Below the pieces are notes generated by a model. That model had not been told where the DNA came from. It saw nothing but the letters and a program-made list of their open reading frames with translations, and did not search any database. 64,000 nt of DNA from assembly GCA_027563145.1 (NCBI GenBank), contig CP071307.1:682001-746000 (forward strand), in the 5' to 3' direction. This DNA comes from Halocatena halophila. Its GTDB lineage: Archaea; Halobacteriota; Halobacteria; Halobacteriales; Haloarculaceae. The position numbers and the translations under genes are program-made. Positions 32,908-42,028 of the stretch are shown here, piece by piece. Position 1 is the stretch's first letter. Each line of letters starts with the position of its first letter.

Positions 32908-35085
32908 ATGGTGGAATTCACGAGGCGCGAGTTGCTTGCAACGTCAGCGGCAGCTGCAGTCGGTGCGAGCGTTTCCGGTGTGTCGTCGGCATCAACTGAC
33001 GACGATGCACCACTCGTACGTGGCGAACTCAAGCGCTTTTCTTCGACGGCACTTGGTGCGGAGGTCACCGGCCCGTTCGTGTTCGATGATGGCACGTTGT
33101 TGTACAGCTTGCAGCATCCGAGCACGGAGAACCAAGCGCCGTTCGACCGCGGCGGTGTGGGATATTTCAGTGGGTTTCAGTTTTCGATGACGGGAACCAA
33201 CGACGATTTTGAGGAGCTATCACCGCCTTCGACGAGCACCGAACGAGAGCGGGTTCGATCCGCTCGAGGGTCCTACGAGCTACTCGGCGTTGGTGGGGAG
33301 TCGATTAACGACGGAGCCGAGCGGCTTGGCGTCACACAAACCCCTGATGGAACAGATATCACCCGGTCGAACTTCACGGGGACCCAGTATGGCACCCCGG
33401 GATCAAATCCGGACTGCAATCAGTTCGTTCCCACCGCGTCTGACGGATCGGCGGGCTATCTATTCACGAACTGGGAGAACAGTCCGGGTAACATCTCTCG
33501 GATCCCAATTGAGCGGACTGCAGCCGGCGAGCTTGAAGCACGGCTCGATGACGCGATCAATCTCGCGAACACGGAACCGTTCCGTGCGATTGGAGGCACG
33601 CGAATCAACTGTTACGGCGATCTGACGCCCTGGGAGACGATGATCTCCGCAGAGGAGAACTACGCCCACACGCGGGTTTCACTCACGAGCACGGTCGGTG
33701 ACATCGTTGCCGACGGCACTGGTGTCGGCCACATTGGGGGTGCTCAGTTCTGGAACCGACCGAATCCGACGGAAATCCAGTCGGCCATCGATTCGTACTA
33801 CGGCGAAAACGCCTGGACTGTACAGGGATGGTGGGCACTGGATGGCGTGGAGTTTCTGGCCTACTATCTCGGTGCTGACGTTCCTGATGACTCCAGCCAG
33901 CCGATCGACGATCAGTTCCCGAACCCCTATCGGTACGGCTATTTCGTTGATATTCGCGAGCCCGCAGCCGATGTTCCAAGGCCCGTAAAATACTATGTGA
34001 TGGGCCGGGCTGCCTGGGAGGCACCGGATATACAAACCGACGGTCGAACGGTGTACGGCTGTTCGGACGGCGACAGCAAGGGAATCTACAAGTTCGTCGC
34101 GGATCGACCGATTCAGAGCTACGACGACCCGATGGAGATCGCTGGCACGCTGTATGCACCAAAAATCACCAACGAAGACGCCGCAAATGGCGGGTCGCCG
34201 GCGTCCGTGGGGCTCTCAATCGAGTGGCTCGAACTCGGCCACGCGAGCAATCGTGAGGTTGCATCCTGGATCGAGGCATTCGATGAGGTCACACAGGCTG
34301 CGTATCTGCGTGCACACACGGAGGATTACTCGACCGGCGATCCGATCACGGACGAACTCCTTGAGGAAGCCGATCGAACGGTGATCGAACAGGGCAATCA
34401 GAACTATATCACCAACGAGGAGATCGTCGAATGGGCCCGACAGCACGAACAGGGCACCGTTGATCCCGAGCTTCGTAAAGTTCCGTTCCTGGAGACACGT
34501 GCGGCCGCCAAAGAGATCGGCGCTACCATTGAGTTCAACAAGGCAGAGGGTGTTGACAGCCACGCATCCGCTGGCCCTGGTGATCCGATCTACTTTGCGA
34601 TCTCAGAACTCAACGACGATATGGCCAGTGGTGGTGATCTAGCAATGGAACGCGTCGACGGCGGTGTCGTTTACCGTGGCATACTGGATCATCGGTACAA
34701 CGTTTCCACGCTCGAACCCGTGATCGTCGGCCCGAACGCCAGCGATCCAGCGGCCATCGCGGACGATGCGCTGATCAATGTGGATAACATCGCCGTGATG
34801 GATGATGGCCGGGTTCTTTGCTGTGAAGACGCAGATCAACTGGGCCGGTCGTACAGTAACGACTGTCTCTACGTGTTCGAACCGGATGAGGACGGGGGTC
34901 ACCATGGGCCGCCTTGGAGCGGTGACCATCCTGAACACCCGCCCTGGGATGATGATCACCCTGGAAGACCACCCTGGGATGACCATCCAGGTAACAGTCC
35001 CTGGAATGACGATTCCACTGATGAGTCCGATTGGGATTTCATGCCGCCGGGACATCACTACAGCGACGACCGCCACGATCGATAA
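32908..35085 (+). CDS. PhoX-type (DUF839) secreted phosphatase-like protein with His-rich tail
   Basis: About 725 residues. The N-terminus FTRRELLATSAAAAVGASVS is a Tat signal (twin Arg). The body shows DUF839/PhoX features: NCYGDLTPWETMISAEENYA, YYVMGRAAWEAPDIQTDGRT, FKFVADR-like text and NVDNIAVMDDGRVLCCEDAD, a calcium- and iron-dependent alkaline phosphatase fold. The C-terminal 65 residues hold degenerate repeats of the type HPGRPPWDD, dense in His, Pro, Trp and Asp, which may bind metal. The start is ATG 32908; a TTG at 32893 would add five residues. A metal ABC transporter operon follows. Confidence 0.82.
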   Translation: MVEFTRRELLATSAAAAVGASVSGVSSASTDDDAPLVRGELKRFSSTALGAEVTGPFVFDDGTLLYSLQHPSTENQAPFDRGGVGYFSGFQFSMTGTNDDFEELSPPSTSTERERVRSARGSYELLGVGGESINDGAERLGVTQTPDGTDITRSNFTGTQYGTPGSNPDCNQFVPTASDGSAGYLFTNWENSPGNISRIPIERTAAGELEARLDDAINLANTEPFRAIGGTRINCYGDLTPWETMISAEENYAHTRVSLTSTVGDIVADGTGVGHIGGAQFWNRPNPTEIQSAIDSYYGENAWTVQGWWALDGVEFLAYYLGADVPDDSSQPIDDQFPNPYRYGYFVDIREPAADVPRPVKYYVMGRAAWEAPDIQTDGRTVYGCSDGDSKGIYKFVADRPIQSYDDPMEIAGTLYAPKITNEDAANGGSPASVGLSIEWLELGHASNREVASWIEAFDEVTQAAYLRAHTEDYSTGDPITDELLEEADRTVIEQGNQNYITNEEIVEWARQHEQGTVDPELRKVPFLETRAAAKEIGATIEFNKAEGVDSHASAGPGDPIYFAISELNDDMASGGDLAMERVDGGVVYRGILDHRYNVSTLEPVIVGPNASDPAAIADDALINVDNIAVMDDGRVLCCEDADQLGRSYSNDCLYVFEPDEDGGHHGPPWSGDHPEHPPWDDDHPGRPPWDDHPGNSPWNDDSTDESDWDFMPPGHHYSDDRHDR

Positions 35086-35222
35086 TCTGATTTTTATTCT
35101 GTTTTTGATGGATGGTTTTTGCACTCCGTTCGAAGTACGAATCCCAGCGTCAGACGAATTAGACCACTCTAAAAATAGGATTAGATAATAACAATTATAT
35201 GTATTGATGCCAGCGATGGTAT

Positions 35223-36287
35223 ATGGACGATGTATCACAAATTAACCGGTCGAGTGTCACCCTGACACGTCGGAAGGCACTAGCAGCTGGCTGTGTGTCT
35301 GTAACGGCCGGGCTGACTGGGTGTCTCTCCGGGACGTTTGGAGGGACCTCGACGGACGATTCGGGACTGGTCGCGGTCGCGTCGTTTTTTAGCTTCTACG
35401 ATTTCGCGCGAAAGATTGTCAGAGAAACGCCAATTTCGGTCCGGAATCTGATTCCGACTGGTCTTCACGGTCACGGCTGGGAGCCAAATGCGAAGATCAC
35501 ACAGGACATTATCGAGGCGGATGCGTTCATTCACGTTGGTAAGGATTTTCAACCCTGGGCAGATCGGGCGATACAGACGGTCAAAGACGACGGCGTCGAT
35601 ACTCAGCTGATCAACGTCAGGGATGGGATCGAACTGGTCGATCTCGCTGCAAGCCTCGACCGGGATGAAGAGGGTGTGGGGAACAACCGAGCGAAAGATC
35701 CACACTTCTGGCTCGATCCGCTGCGGGCGAAACAGGCCGTCGATAACATCACGCAGGGACTAACCGAGCTAGCACCGGCACACGAACAAACGATTACGGA
35801 AAACGCAACACAATATAAATCTGGTATTTTAGACCGAATTCATGCGGACTATCAGACTGTCTTCGATGATCCACCCAGGCGAGTGACACAGCTTGCTGCC
35901 CACAACGCATTCCAGTATCTCGGCGTTCGATACGATATCGAAATGCGCCCGCTCGTCGTCAATCTGGCTGCAAGTGGCGACGTTAAACCCTCGGACATCA
36001 CTGAAGCCAAACGCGTAATCGAGACAAACGATATCAGATACATCGCAGCAGCCGTGTTCGAAACCCGAAAACCGGCCGAACAGCTGCTTGCAGAAACTCC
36101 TGTCGAGGCCTATTTTCCAGTGACACCCTACGCTGGCGTTCGAAAGGAGTGGGTCGAACAGGGCTGGGGATACGAGGAGATCGCTTATAATATCAATATA
36201 CCGACGTTTAATGTCGTTCTTGGGAACAAAACCCCTCCGGCGGCGGGACCGGACGGCTGGGCTGATCAATGGAGGAACTACGAATGA
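35223..36287 (+). CDS. Metal ABC transporter substrate-binding lipoprotein (ZnuA/TroA-like)
   Basis: A 354-residue cluster 9 binding protein. The N-terminus TLTRRKALAAGCVSVTAGLT ends in the lipobox LTGC, a Tat lipoprotein. Metal ligands fit the family: TGLHGHGWEPN, AKDPHFWLDPLRA and AAHNAFQYLGVRY, followed by the Asp/Glu site near the C-terminus. The His-rich loop of bacterial ZnuA is absent, so Zn or Mn cannot be chosen from sequence. It captures metal outside the membrane. Its stop overlaps the ATPase ATG. Confidence 0.9.
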   Translation: MDDVSQINRSSVTLTRRKALAAGCVSVTAGLTGCLSGTFGGTSTDDSGLVAVASFFSFYDFARKIVRETPISVRNLIPTGLHGHGWEPNAKITQDIIEADAFIHVGKDFQPWADRAIQTVKDDGVDTQLINVRDGIELVDLAASLDRDEEGVGNNRAKDPHFWLDPLRAKQAVDNITQGLTELAPAHEQTITENATQYKSGILDRIHADYQTVFDDPPRRVTQLAAHNAFQYLGVRYDIEMRPLVVNLAASGDVKPSDITEAKRVIETNDIRYIAAAVFETRKPAEQLLAETPVEAYFPVTPYAGVRKEWVEQGWGYEEIAYNINIPTFNVVLGNKTPPAAGPDGWADQWRNYE

Positions 36288-37012
36288 CAGAGACGCCAGT
36301 CGTCGACCTTGACGGTGTGACATTTGGTTACACACAGACGCCTGTGATCGAAGACATCTCGATTACCGTCGATGCCGGTGAGTACGCCGCGGTTGTCGGC
36401 CCGAACGGTTCTGGTAAATCGACGCTGATGAAGCTCGCACTCGGACTGTTGTCTCCTGATGATGGAAGCGCCAGGCTGTTCGGCGACCCCGCAGCGTCGT
36501 TCGATGATGGCCAGCGACTCGGCTACGTCGCACAGCACGCCAGTGCCACAAAAGCAATGCCAATCACAGTGCGCGAAGTGGTGAAGATGGGCCGATTCCC
36601 CCATGTCGGCTTTAGCGGCCTATCGACGACCGACTGGGAGATCGTTGATCGCGCCCTCGAACGGGTCGGTATGAGCGCGTTTGCAGATCGTCGGATTACA
36701 CAGCTTTCGGGGGGACAGAGACAACGAGCCTTTATCGCTCGGGCCCTCGCGGGGGAAGCCGAACTACTTGTACTTGATGAGCCCACCGTCGGTGTGGATG
36801 CAGAATCGGTCGCCTCGTTCTACGATCTCCTCGACCTGCTCTCTGCTGAGGGTATTACGATTCTCTTGATCGAACACGATCTGAGTGCAGTCACTGATCA
36901 CGTCGATCGCGTTATCTGCCTGAATCGAACGGTGTACTTCGATGGACCAGCTGAGACGTTCGTCCAGAGCGACGCGCTCGATCGGGCGTTCGGGGCGGTG
37001 AGCGTGAAATGA
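36284..37012 (+). CDS. Metal ABC transporter ATP-binding protein
   Basis: A 242-residue ABC ATPase with Walker A GPNGSGKSTLMKLA, Q-loop YVAQHASATKAMP, signature LSGGQRQRAFIARAL, Walker B LLVLDEPTVGVD and H-loop LIEHDLSAV. It powers zinc/manganese-type uptake with the flanking binding protein and permease. Its ATG overlaps the upstream stop (ATGA), and its own stop overlaps the permease ATG. I use ATG 36284; an ATG at 36269 would add five residues. Confidence 0.93.
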   Translation: MTETPVVDLDGVTFGYTQTPVIEDISITVDAGEYAAVVGPNGSGKSTLMKLALGLLSPDDGSARLFGDPAASFDDGQRLGYVAQHASATKAMPITVREVVKMGRFPHVGFSGLSTTDWEIVDRALERVGMSAFADRRITQLSGGQRQRAFIARALAGEAELLVLDEPTVGVDAESVASFYDLLDLLSAEGITILLIEHDLSAVTDHVDRVICLNRTVYFDGPAETFVQSDALDRAFGAVSVK

Positions 37013-38004
37013 TCCTATCAACCCTTCAGGCTGGAGCGGCTACCGGTCTGCTGTACGGGCTGCTTGATCTCTGGTACTGGGTGATGACCCAGGCGTGGAA
37101 AGTGACTGGCCTCGAGATGATCAGTCCCGAGTACACGTTTATGCACCGGGCGGTTCTCGTTGGACTCTGTATCGGCGTGATGGCTCCCGTGATTGGGACG
37201 TTCCTGGTTCATCGTCAGCTTGCACTCATTGGCGACGCGCTTGCACACACGGCGTTTGCCGGCGTCGCGGTGGGGCTATTTCTCAACAGCGTGCTCATGA
37301 TCGGCGTTTCGCCGTATTTGACTGCCGTCGTCGTTGCTGTCATTGCTGCGCTGTGTATCGAACTGATATCCGAAACGACCGATGCGTACAACGATGTCTC
37401 GATGGCGATCGTGCTCTCAACGGGCTTTGCGCTCGGCTCAACGCTCATCTCCCTCAATGCTGGTGGGCTTGCGGTTGGCATCAATCAGTATCTGTTTGGG
37501 AATCTCTCTACCGTCTCTGCTGACAACGCGGTCATCTTGCTGGTGTTGTTCGCGATCATCGTCGTTACGGTGGCCATAACGCGGAATCAGCTGCTGTATG
37601 TGACGTTCGATGAGACGGCCGCGGCGGTTGCCGGATTTTCGGTCACTTGGTACAACCGCATTATGGTGATGTTGACCGCACTCGTCGTTGTGGGTGCGAT
37701 GCAGATCATGGGCGTGATTCTGGTTGCGGCGATGCTGGTCGTTCCGGTGGCTGGAGCAACACAGCTCTCTCGGAGCTTCAGAGAGTCGATCTTCGTCTCG
37801 ATTGCACTGGCCGAGCTGGCGGTGTTGCTCGGAATCGGCGTCGCTTACTACGCCGAGGCGACGGCGGGTGGTGTTATCGTGCTGGTTGCCGTCGCGCTGT
37901 ATGGCTGTTCGGTGGCCGTTGGCAAACTCCTCGACCGGCTTGGACCGGAGTCGTCGCCCACGGTCGCACCGATTCAGGCGGACGACGACACCACAGGCGA
38001 CTGA
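37009..38004 (+). CDS. Metal ABC transporter permease (ZnuB-like)
   Basis: A 331-residue permease of the ABC-3 family, with about eight or nine spans. LALIGDALAHTAFAGVAVGL is the conserved ABC-3 loop. The region QIMGVILVAAMLVVPVAGAT is also diagnostic. It sits last in a tightly overlapping three-gene operon after the binding protein and ATPase. The tail is acidic and polar, as usual in halophiles. Confidence 0.92.
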   Translation: MILSTLQAGAATGLLYGLLDLWYWVMTQAWKVTGLEMISPEYTFMHRAVLVGLCIGVMAPVIGTFLVHRQLALIGDALAHTAFAGVAVGLFLNSVLMIGVSPYLTAVVVAVIAALCIELISETTDAYNDVSMAIVLSTGFALGSTLISLNAGGLAVGINQYLFGNLSTVSADNAVILLVLFAIIVVTVAITRNQLLYVTFDETAAAVAGFSVTWYNRIMVMLTALVVVGAMQIMGVILVAAMLVVPVAGATQLSRSFRESIFVSIALAELAVLLGIGVAYYAEATAGGVIVLVAVALYGCSVAVGKLLDRLGPESSPTVAPIQADDDTTGD

Positions 38005-38073
38005 TTGGGCTTTCTGGTTTGCGGTGTGTCGATGGGGCAACGATTAATCCTCTGCTATGTGTCTGTTTGTTCG

Positions 38074-39081
38074 ATGACAACGCTCGATCTCGTCTTGCCT
38101 GTTGACGAGTACGATTCGCTCGACGAACTCACAGCACTGGCCCATCGTGCAGAACGCGTTGGCTTTGCTCGCATCTCTGCTGGTGAAACGACCGGTCGAG
38201 ATATGGTTACGACGTTTGCGATGCTCGGCGATCGCACGCAGGAAATCGGCATTTCAACGGATGTGCTCTCGCCGTTCGGACGCAAACCAACCGTGCTCGC
38301 ACAGACGGCGCTCACTATGCATGAACTGACCGGCGGCCGGTTCAGACTCGGGCTCGGTACGAGTTCTCCAGCCATCGCCGAACGCTGGCACGGCGACGCG
38401 TTTGAATCTCCCCTCCGTCGGCTTCGCGAGACGATCGAAGTGATTCGAACTGTCTACGAGGGTGGTGCTGTGAGCTACGACGGCTCGGTGTACGATCTTG
38501 GTGGGCTCTCCTATGAGAGGCCAGTTCCGGATTCACCGCCGCCGATCGATGTGGCTGCCCTCGGCCCGAAAGCAACGGAGTTGACCGGCCGGTTTGCCGA
38601 TGGCTGGGTGCCACAGCTGTTTACGCCCGATGGGCTCCTCGATCGATTGACCAACCTTGAGCGCGGCTGTCAACTAGGTGATCGGTCGGTCGAGTCGATT
38701 CGGGTTATGCCACTCGTGCGCTGTTTCGCCAGTGATGATCCCGAGCGCGCTCGCGAGGCGATGCGTTCGACCCTCGCCTTTTTGATCGGCGCGTATGGAC
38801 CGTATTACGGCAATTCAGTCGCAAACCAGGGATACGAGGCCGAAGTCACAGCGATTCGGTCGGCCTGGGATGACCGTGACACCGAAGCGATGACCGCGGC
38901 ACTTCCCGAGAAACTCATGGACCGACTTGGAGCGGCTGGTACCCCCGAAACAGTTCGGGAACGCGTCTCACAGTTTGTGGATCTTCCGGGTGTTGACGGC
39001 GTGCGTGTCGGATTCGTTCGAGGAATGGACCCCGAAGACAGGCGCAAAACGATGGCCGCACTCGAGCCGTTGCTCGATTAA
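38074..39081 (+). CDS. LLM-class F420-dependent oxidoreductase
   Basis: A 335-residue luciferase-like monooxygenase-fold enzyme, starting MTTLDLVLPVDEYDSLDELT. Features are ALTMHELTGGRFRLGLGTSS, PPIDVAALGPKATELTGRFA and DGWVPQLFTPDGL, typical of 5,10-methylenetetrahydromethanopterin reductase homologues and related F420 enzymes in haloarchaea. Haloarchaea lack methanogenesis, so it more likely works in folate-type C1 metabolism or another F420 reaction. I chose ATG 38074 over a GTG-type longer frame from 38005. It is convergent with the cyclase gene (overlap of four bases). Confidence 0.85.
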   Translation: MTTLDLVLPVDEYDSLDELTALAHRAERVGFARISAGETTGRDMVTTFAMLGDRTQEIGISTDVLSPFGRKPTVLAQTALTMHELTGGRFRLGLGTSSPAIAERWHGDAFESPLRRLRETIEVIRTVYEGGAVSYDGSVYDLGGLSYERPVPDSPPPIDVAALGPKATELTGRFADGWVPQLFTPDGLLDRLTNLERGCQLGDRSVESIRVMPLVRCFASDDPERAREAMRSTLAFLIGAYGPYYGNSVANQGYEAEVTAIRSAWDDRDTEAMTAALPEKLMDRLGAAGTPETVRERVSQFVDLPGVDGVRVGFVRGMDPEDRRKTMAALEPLLD

Positions 39082-39734
39082 TCCGACGTGTGTGCGACTG
39101 CGCGCACAGGGCTGCCGTCGCCACCGCGAATCGGTAGCGGTTGTACGTGAAGTTCACACGTCTCCGGTAGCGCTGCTAGATTCGTGAGATTCTCAACAAT
39201 TCGTCGGTTGGCATCGAACAGGGCGTTGTGTGCCGGAAATCCGTCCGGTTCTGTGCCACTGTGACGCTCGGGATCGACGCTTGGCGTTGGATCCGGGCTG
39301 AACGCGTCGATCCCGACGTTGTAGCCGTGTTGTGCACACCACTTTGCTACATTGGCCGTCAGATACGGATGATCCCGATATCGGTCAGTTCCCCAGTACT
39401 TCGACCAGTCGGTTCGAAAGCACAACAGATCGTGATCCGTGGGGGCTGGGAGTGCTGCGGTCGTGATCGGTTCGCGGTCGGTGGTGTCTGTACAATCGAT
39501 CACAAGCGTGTCGAACACCCATTCGGAGACGTCGTACGCCTCGAGCGTGGGGCCGTCCCGTTCCATATGCCGGGGAACGTCGACGTGCGTTCCAACATGG
39601 CTTTCTAGTGCTATGCCCGTGGTGTGTGCCCCCTCCGAAGCAACCGTTCCTGTCGTCGAGAGCGACACAGGCTGGCTGTCTGGATAGACGGGCATTCCGG
39701 TTTCGAGTGAGTGTGTACAGTCGATATATCCCAT
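39078..39734 (-). CDS. Cyclase/kynurenine-formamidase-like metal hydrolase
   Basis: A 218-residue protein of the cyclase family (PF04199). MGYIDCTHSLETGMPVYPDS and LESHVGTHVDVPRHMERDG carry the HxGTHxDxPxH metal motif; later KWCAQHGYNVGIDAFSPDP and EPDGFPAHNALFDANRRIVE complete it. It may hydrolyse an amide or lactone, such as N-formylkynurenine. The stop overlaps the LLM oxidoreductase stop from the opposite strand. Substrate unknown. Confidence 0.88.
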   Translation of the reverse strand: MGYIDCTHSLETGMPVYPDSQPVSLSTTGTVASEGAHTTGIALESHVGTHVDVPRHMERDGPTLEAYDVSEWVFDTLVIDCTDTTDREPITTAALPAPTDHDLLCFRTDWSKYWGTDRYRDHPYLTANVAKWCAQHGYNVGIDAFSPDPTPSVDPERHSGTEPDGFPAHNALFDANRRIVENLTNLAALPETCELHVQPLPIRGGDGSPVRAVAHTSD

Positions 39735-40026
39735 ACATGCAGTGGGGTGACCTGCCGAATAGCTATGCTGGTCCTTTGCCCCAAATTTGAACTATGTCAC
39801 TCTTCTGTGATACTGGTTCGCAGTGTCGAACCATCGTTTTGTGGATAGGATTGGTTAGTACGCACGTAATGGCTCCCAAATCGCACATACCTGCGTCGAT
39901 CCCAATGGATCGCTGATCTCCTCTCCAGCACGGCAATTTTCGGATCCGTAGTTGCCCTGGCGGTGGCCGCATCGCGTTTGAATTTTCAGATTCGCTCCCA
40001 GCAGGTTGGGAGCACCGCTCGAACAC

Positions 40027-40215
40027 ATGTCACGGTATGACCCCTCACAACAGAGAACAGAGTATGAACGACGCCGTCCAGCACCGCCAATCAAGTTTTC
40101 TATTGCGGCGTGTGCCCTTCTCGTTGCCGGTCTATTTGTGTTGTTTTTCCCTCTGCTGGGTCTCTCGTTTTGCTTCGGGTTGGTCTCTGGTGGTCTCATC
40201 GAACGACGGCGATGA
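40027..40215 (+). CDS. Small two-span membrane protein, 62 aa
   Basis: From ATG 40027 the frame codes for a basic start (MSRYDPSQQRTEYERRRPAP), two hydrophobic stretches (KFSIAACALLVAGLFVLFFP and LLGLSFCFGLVSGGLI) and a basic end IERRR. It is convergent with the MFS gene (13 bp). I recognise no family. Such short membrane proteins are common in haloarchaea, but the gap before it, 39735-40026, shows no obvious promoter. Confidence 0.5.
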   Translation: MSRYDPSQQRTEYERRRPAPPIKFSIAACALLVAGLFVLFFPLLGLSFCFGLVSGGLIERRR

Positions 40216-40228
40216 CCGCGGGCTGCGT

Positions 40229-41416
40229 TCAAGGAGAACTCGGAGCCGTTTGGTTGGCAAGCATGAGAACTGGCCGCGCTGCGATCACTGCGATCAGGAG
40301 TTCAAGGCCACCCGCTGCCAGAAACGCCGGAAGATAGCCGGCTGTCGTCGAGAGAACGCCACCCAGCACGAATCCACTCAACATTCCGAGGCTTCCGAAG
40401 ACGTTGAATCCTCCCATTGCCACACCGCGTTCGGTTGCTGCGGCGACGTCGGTGACGAGCGCCATTGTCGTTGGTGAGACGAGCGCGCCGAATCCGCCAA
40501 CGACAACCATCAGCGTTGCCCCAACGAGATAGCTGGGGGCCATTCCAACAGCGATGATTCCGAGTCCGTACATGATCGAACCAACCACCACCGGGATGAA
40601 CCGACCGATGCTGTCGGAAAGCAGCCCGGCGGGATACTGTAACAATGCGAATGGAATGAAAAATAATGCGAGCGTGAGCCCCGCCTGTGCGGGATCGATT
40701 GCGAACGTATCCCGGAAGAATGCGACGCCAGTCAACGCGAAAAAGCCCGCTGTCAGCCGGTCGATAAAGCCAAAGGCGTACGGAACCGCGAACACTGGCT
40801 TGTCTCGGAGTCGTTCGAACAGCGCGCTCATGTCACCACCGCGTTCGGGTGTGTGGTCCGGTATCGTCATTCCAAGGAGCGCACTGAGCGCGAGCAACAG
40901 AGCACCGCCGTACAGCGGTGTCAGCGGCGTAATAGTGGCGAGCTGGCCGCCGACCACTGAGCCGATAGCTGCGCCCAGTCCGATTGCAGTGCCGGCGACG
41001 CCCATGTTCTGGCCGTGGCCACCGGTGAGATCCATCAACATCGTGATCGACAGCGAGAACGCACCGATCGTGAACGCCCCACCGAGGAATCGACAGAGCA
41101 GGACGATCTCGAAGCCAAGGCCGATCGACGGTGCGCTCACAACTGCCAGATAGCTCAGCGTTCCTCCAGCGCCGCCGACCACAACGAGTGGCGTCCGTCG
41201 GCCAAGCACGTCGCTCGCAGTTCCCCACGCGACCGCGAACACGACGAACGCCACAAACTCCGTCACCAGAAACAACGTTTCTGCAAAGGCCACGTCAGCG
41301 CCACCAAGCGCGCTGACGGTCTCGTCAAGTCCTGGATAGAGCAGTACCTGCGAAACCAGGACACTCCAGACGATAATTGCGAGACGCGTTCGCTCACTCG
41401 GAATGATCGATCTCAT
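40229..41416 (-). CDS. Major facilitator superfamily transporter
   Basis: A 395-residue carrier with about 12 spans, starting MRSIIPSERTRLAIIVWSVL at 41416. An ATG at 41497 would add 27 implausible residues. MFS signatures are GTASDVLGRRTPLVVVGGAG and QYPAGLLSDSIGRFIPVVVG. A pattern of this type is often a drug or sugar exporter. The substrate cannot be told. The gene before it on the same strand is far away, so it is probably transcribed alone. Confidence 0.87.
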   Translation of the reverse strand: MRSIIPSERTRLAIIVWSVLVSQVLLYPGLDETVSALGGADVAFAETLFLVTEFVAFVVFAVAWGTASDVLGRRTPLVVVGGAGGTLSYLAVVSAPSIGLGFEIVLLCRFLGGAFTIGAFSLSITMLMDLTGGHGQNMGVAGTAIGLGAAIGSVVGGQLATITPLTPLYGGALLLALSALLGMTIPDHTPERGGDMSALFERLRDKPVFAVPYAFGFIDRLTAGFFALTGVAFFRDTFAIDPAQAGLTLALFFIPFALLQYPAGLLSDSIGRFIPVVVGSIMYGLGIIAVGMAPSYLVGATLMVVVGGFGALVSPTTMALVTDVAAATERGVAMGGFNVFGSLGMLSGFVLGGVLSTTAGYLPAFLAAGGLELLIAVIAARPVLMLANQTAPSSP

Positions 41417-42028
41417 TTGATGGAAATGGACTACTGGTTGCTGCAGACTGTTCGAACCCAACGAACAAATGGGCGTCGAAGCAGAGTGTCTCCCCACCGA
41501 TACTGCTGGTTGGGAAGGGTGCCAGAACCAATTTGTGCTGGTTTATCATCAAACTGGTATGGCAAACACACGGCCAGTGACCGTGATCGGTGCGAATCCG
41601 TTGCACCCGCTCGTGCTCATCCGCTGGCGTCCCGCCTAACACGACAATAGTTCTCACGGTGATCTGTCGTTTGTGGGATCGAATGGCACTGTGATCATAT
41701 TATTACTGTTAGAACAGTAAAAGCAGTGTATACTGTACAAACAGTTTCTACTGTTTTATTATATACTGTGTTTGAGCATAAATCCGCCGTTTGAACAGAA
41801 TGTCTTGACTCAATCACAAGCAGATTGTTTCCGGACAGTAATGGTGATTACACGGAAAGAGGTGAAATTATATATTCGGCCGAAAGCGTGAGTGCTTTAT
41901 TGATGAATTGATGATTGTTTTATTGTATATATTCCATCATAAGGGTCTCTACTGAACGGTTCGGCCTCAGTTTTCGAGATGGATACCAGTCCAAAAATAT
42001 TTTACTACCAACAGTAAATCAGTTTGCT
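41417..42028. other. Intergenic region with phased array and a doubtful short frame
   Basis: This 610-bp gap separates divergent MFS and aldo/keto reductase genes. It contains the phased ACTGT array at 41705-41769. A plus-strand frame from 41469 to 41639 codes for 56 residues (MGVEAECLPTDTAGWEGCQN and so on); I regard it as weak. Downstream the sequence becomes AT-rich towards 41930, a likely promoter region for the reductase. Confidence 0.5.
41705..41769. repeat. Remote 9-bp-phased ACTGT array, six consecutive units
   Basis: Units at 41705 (ACTGT), 41714 (ACAGT), 41723 (GCAGT), 41732 (ACTGT), 41741 (ACAGT) and 41750 (ACTGT) are exactly 9 bp apart. A seventh ACTGT at 41765 is out of phase. 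It lies about 30 kb from parA in a gap between divergent genes. Confidence 0.8.

Noticed and set aside
39763..40232. Minus-strand frames around the small membrane protein gene
   Set aside because: Arg- and Cys-rich, overlapping, and without domain features; they look like shadows.
41469..41639. 56-codon frame upstream of the MFS gene
   Set aside because: Composition is not clearly halophilic, no family recognised, no promoter-like element; kept only as a doubtful frame.
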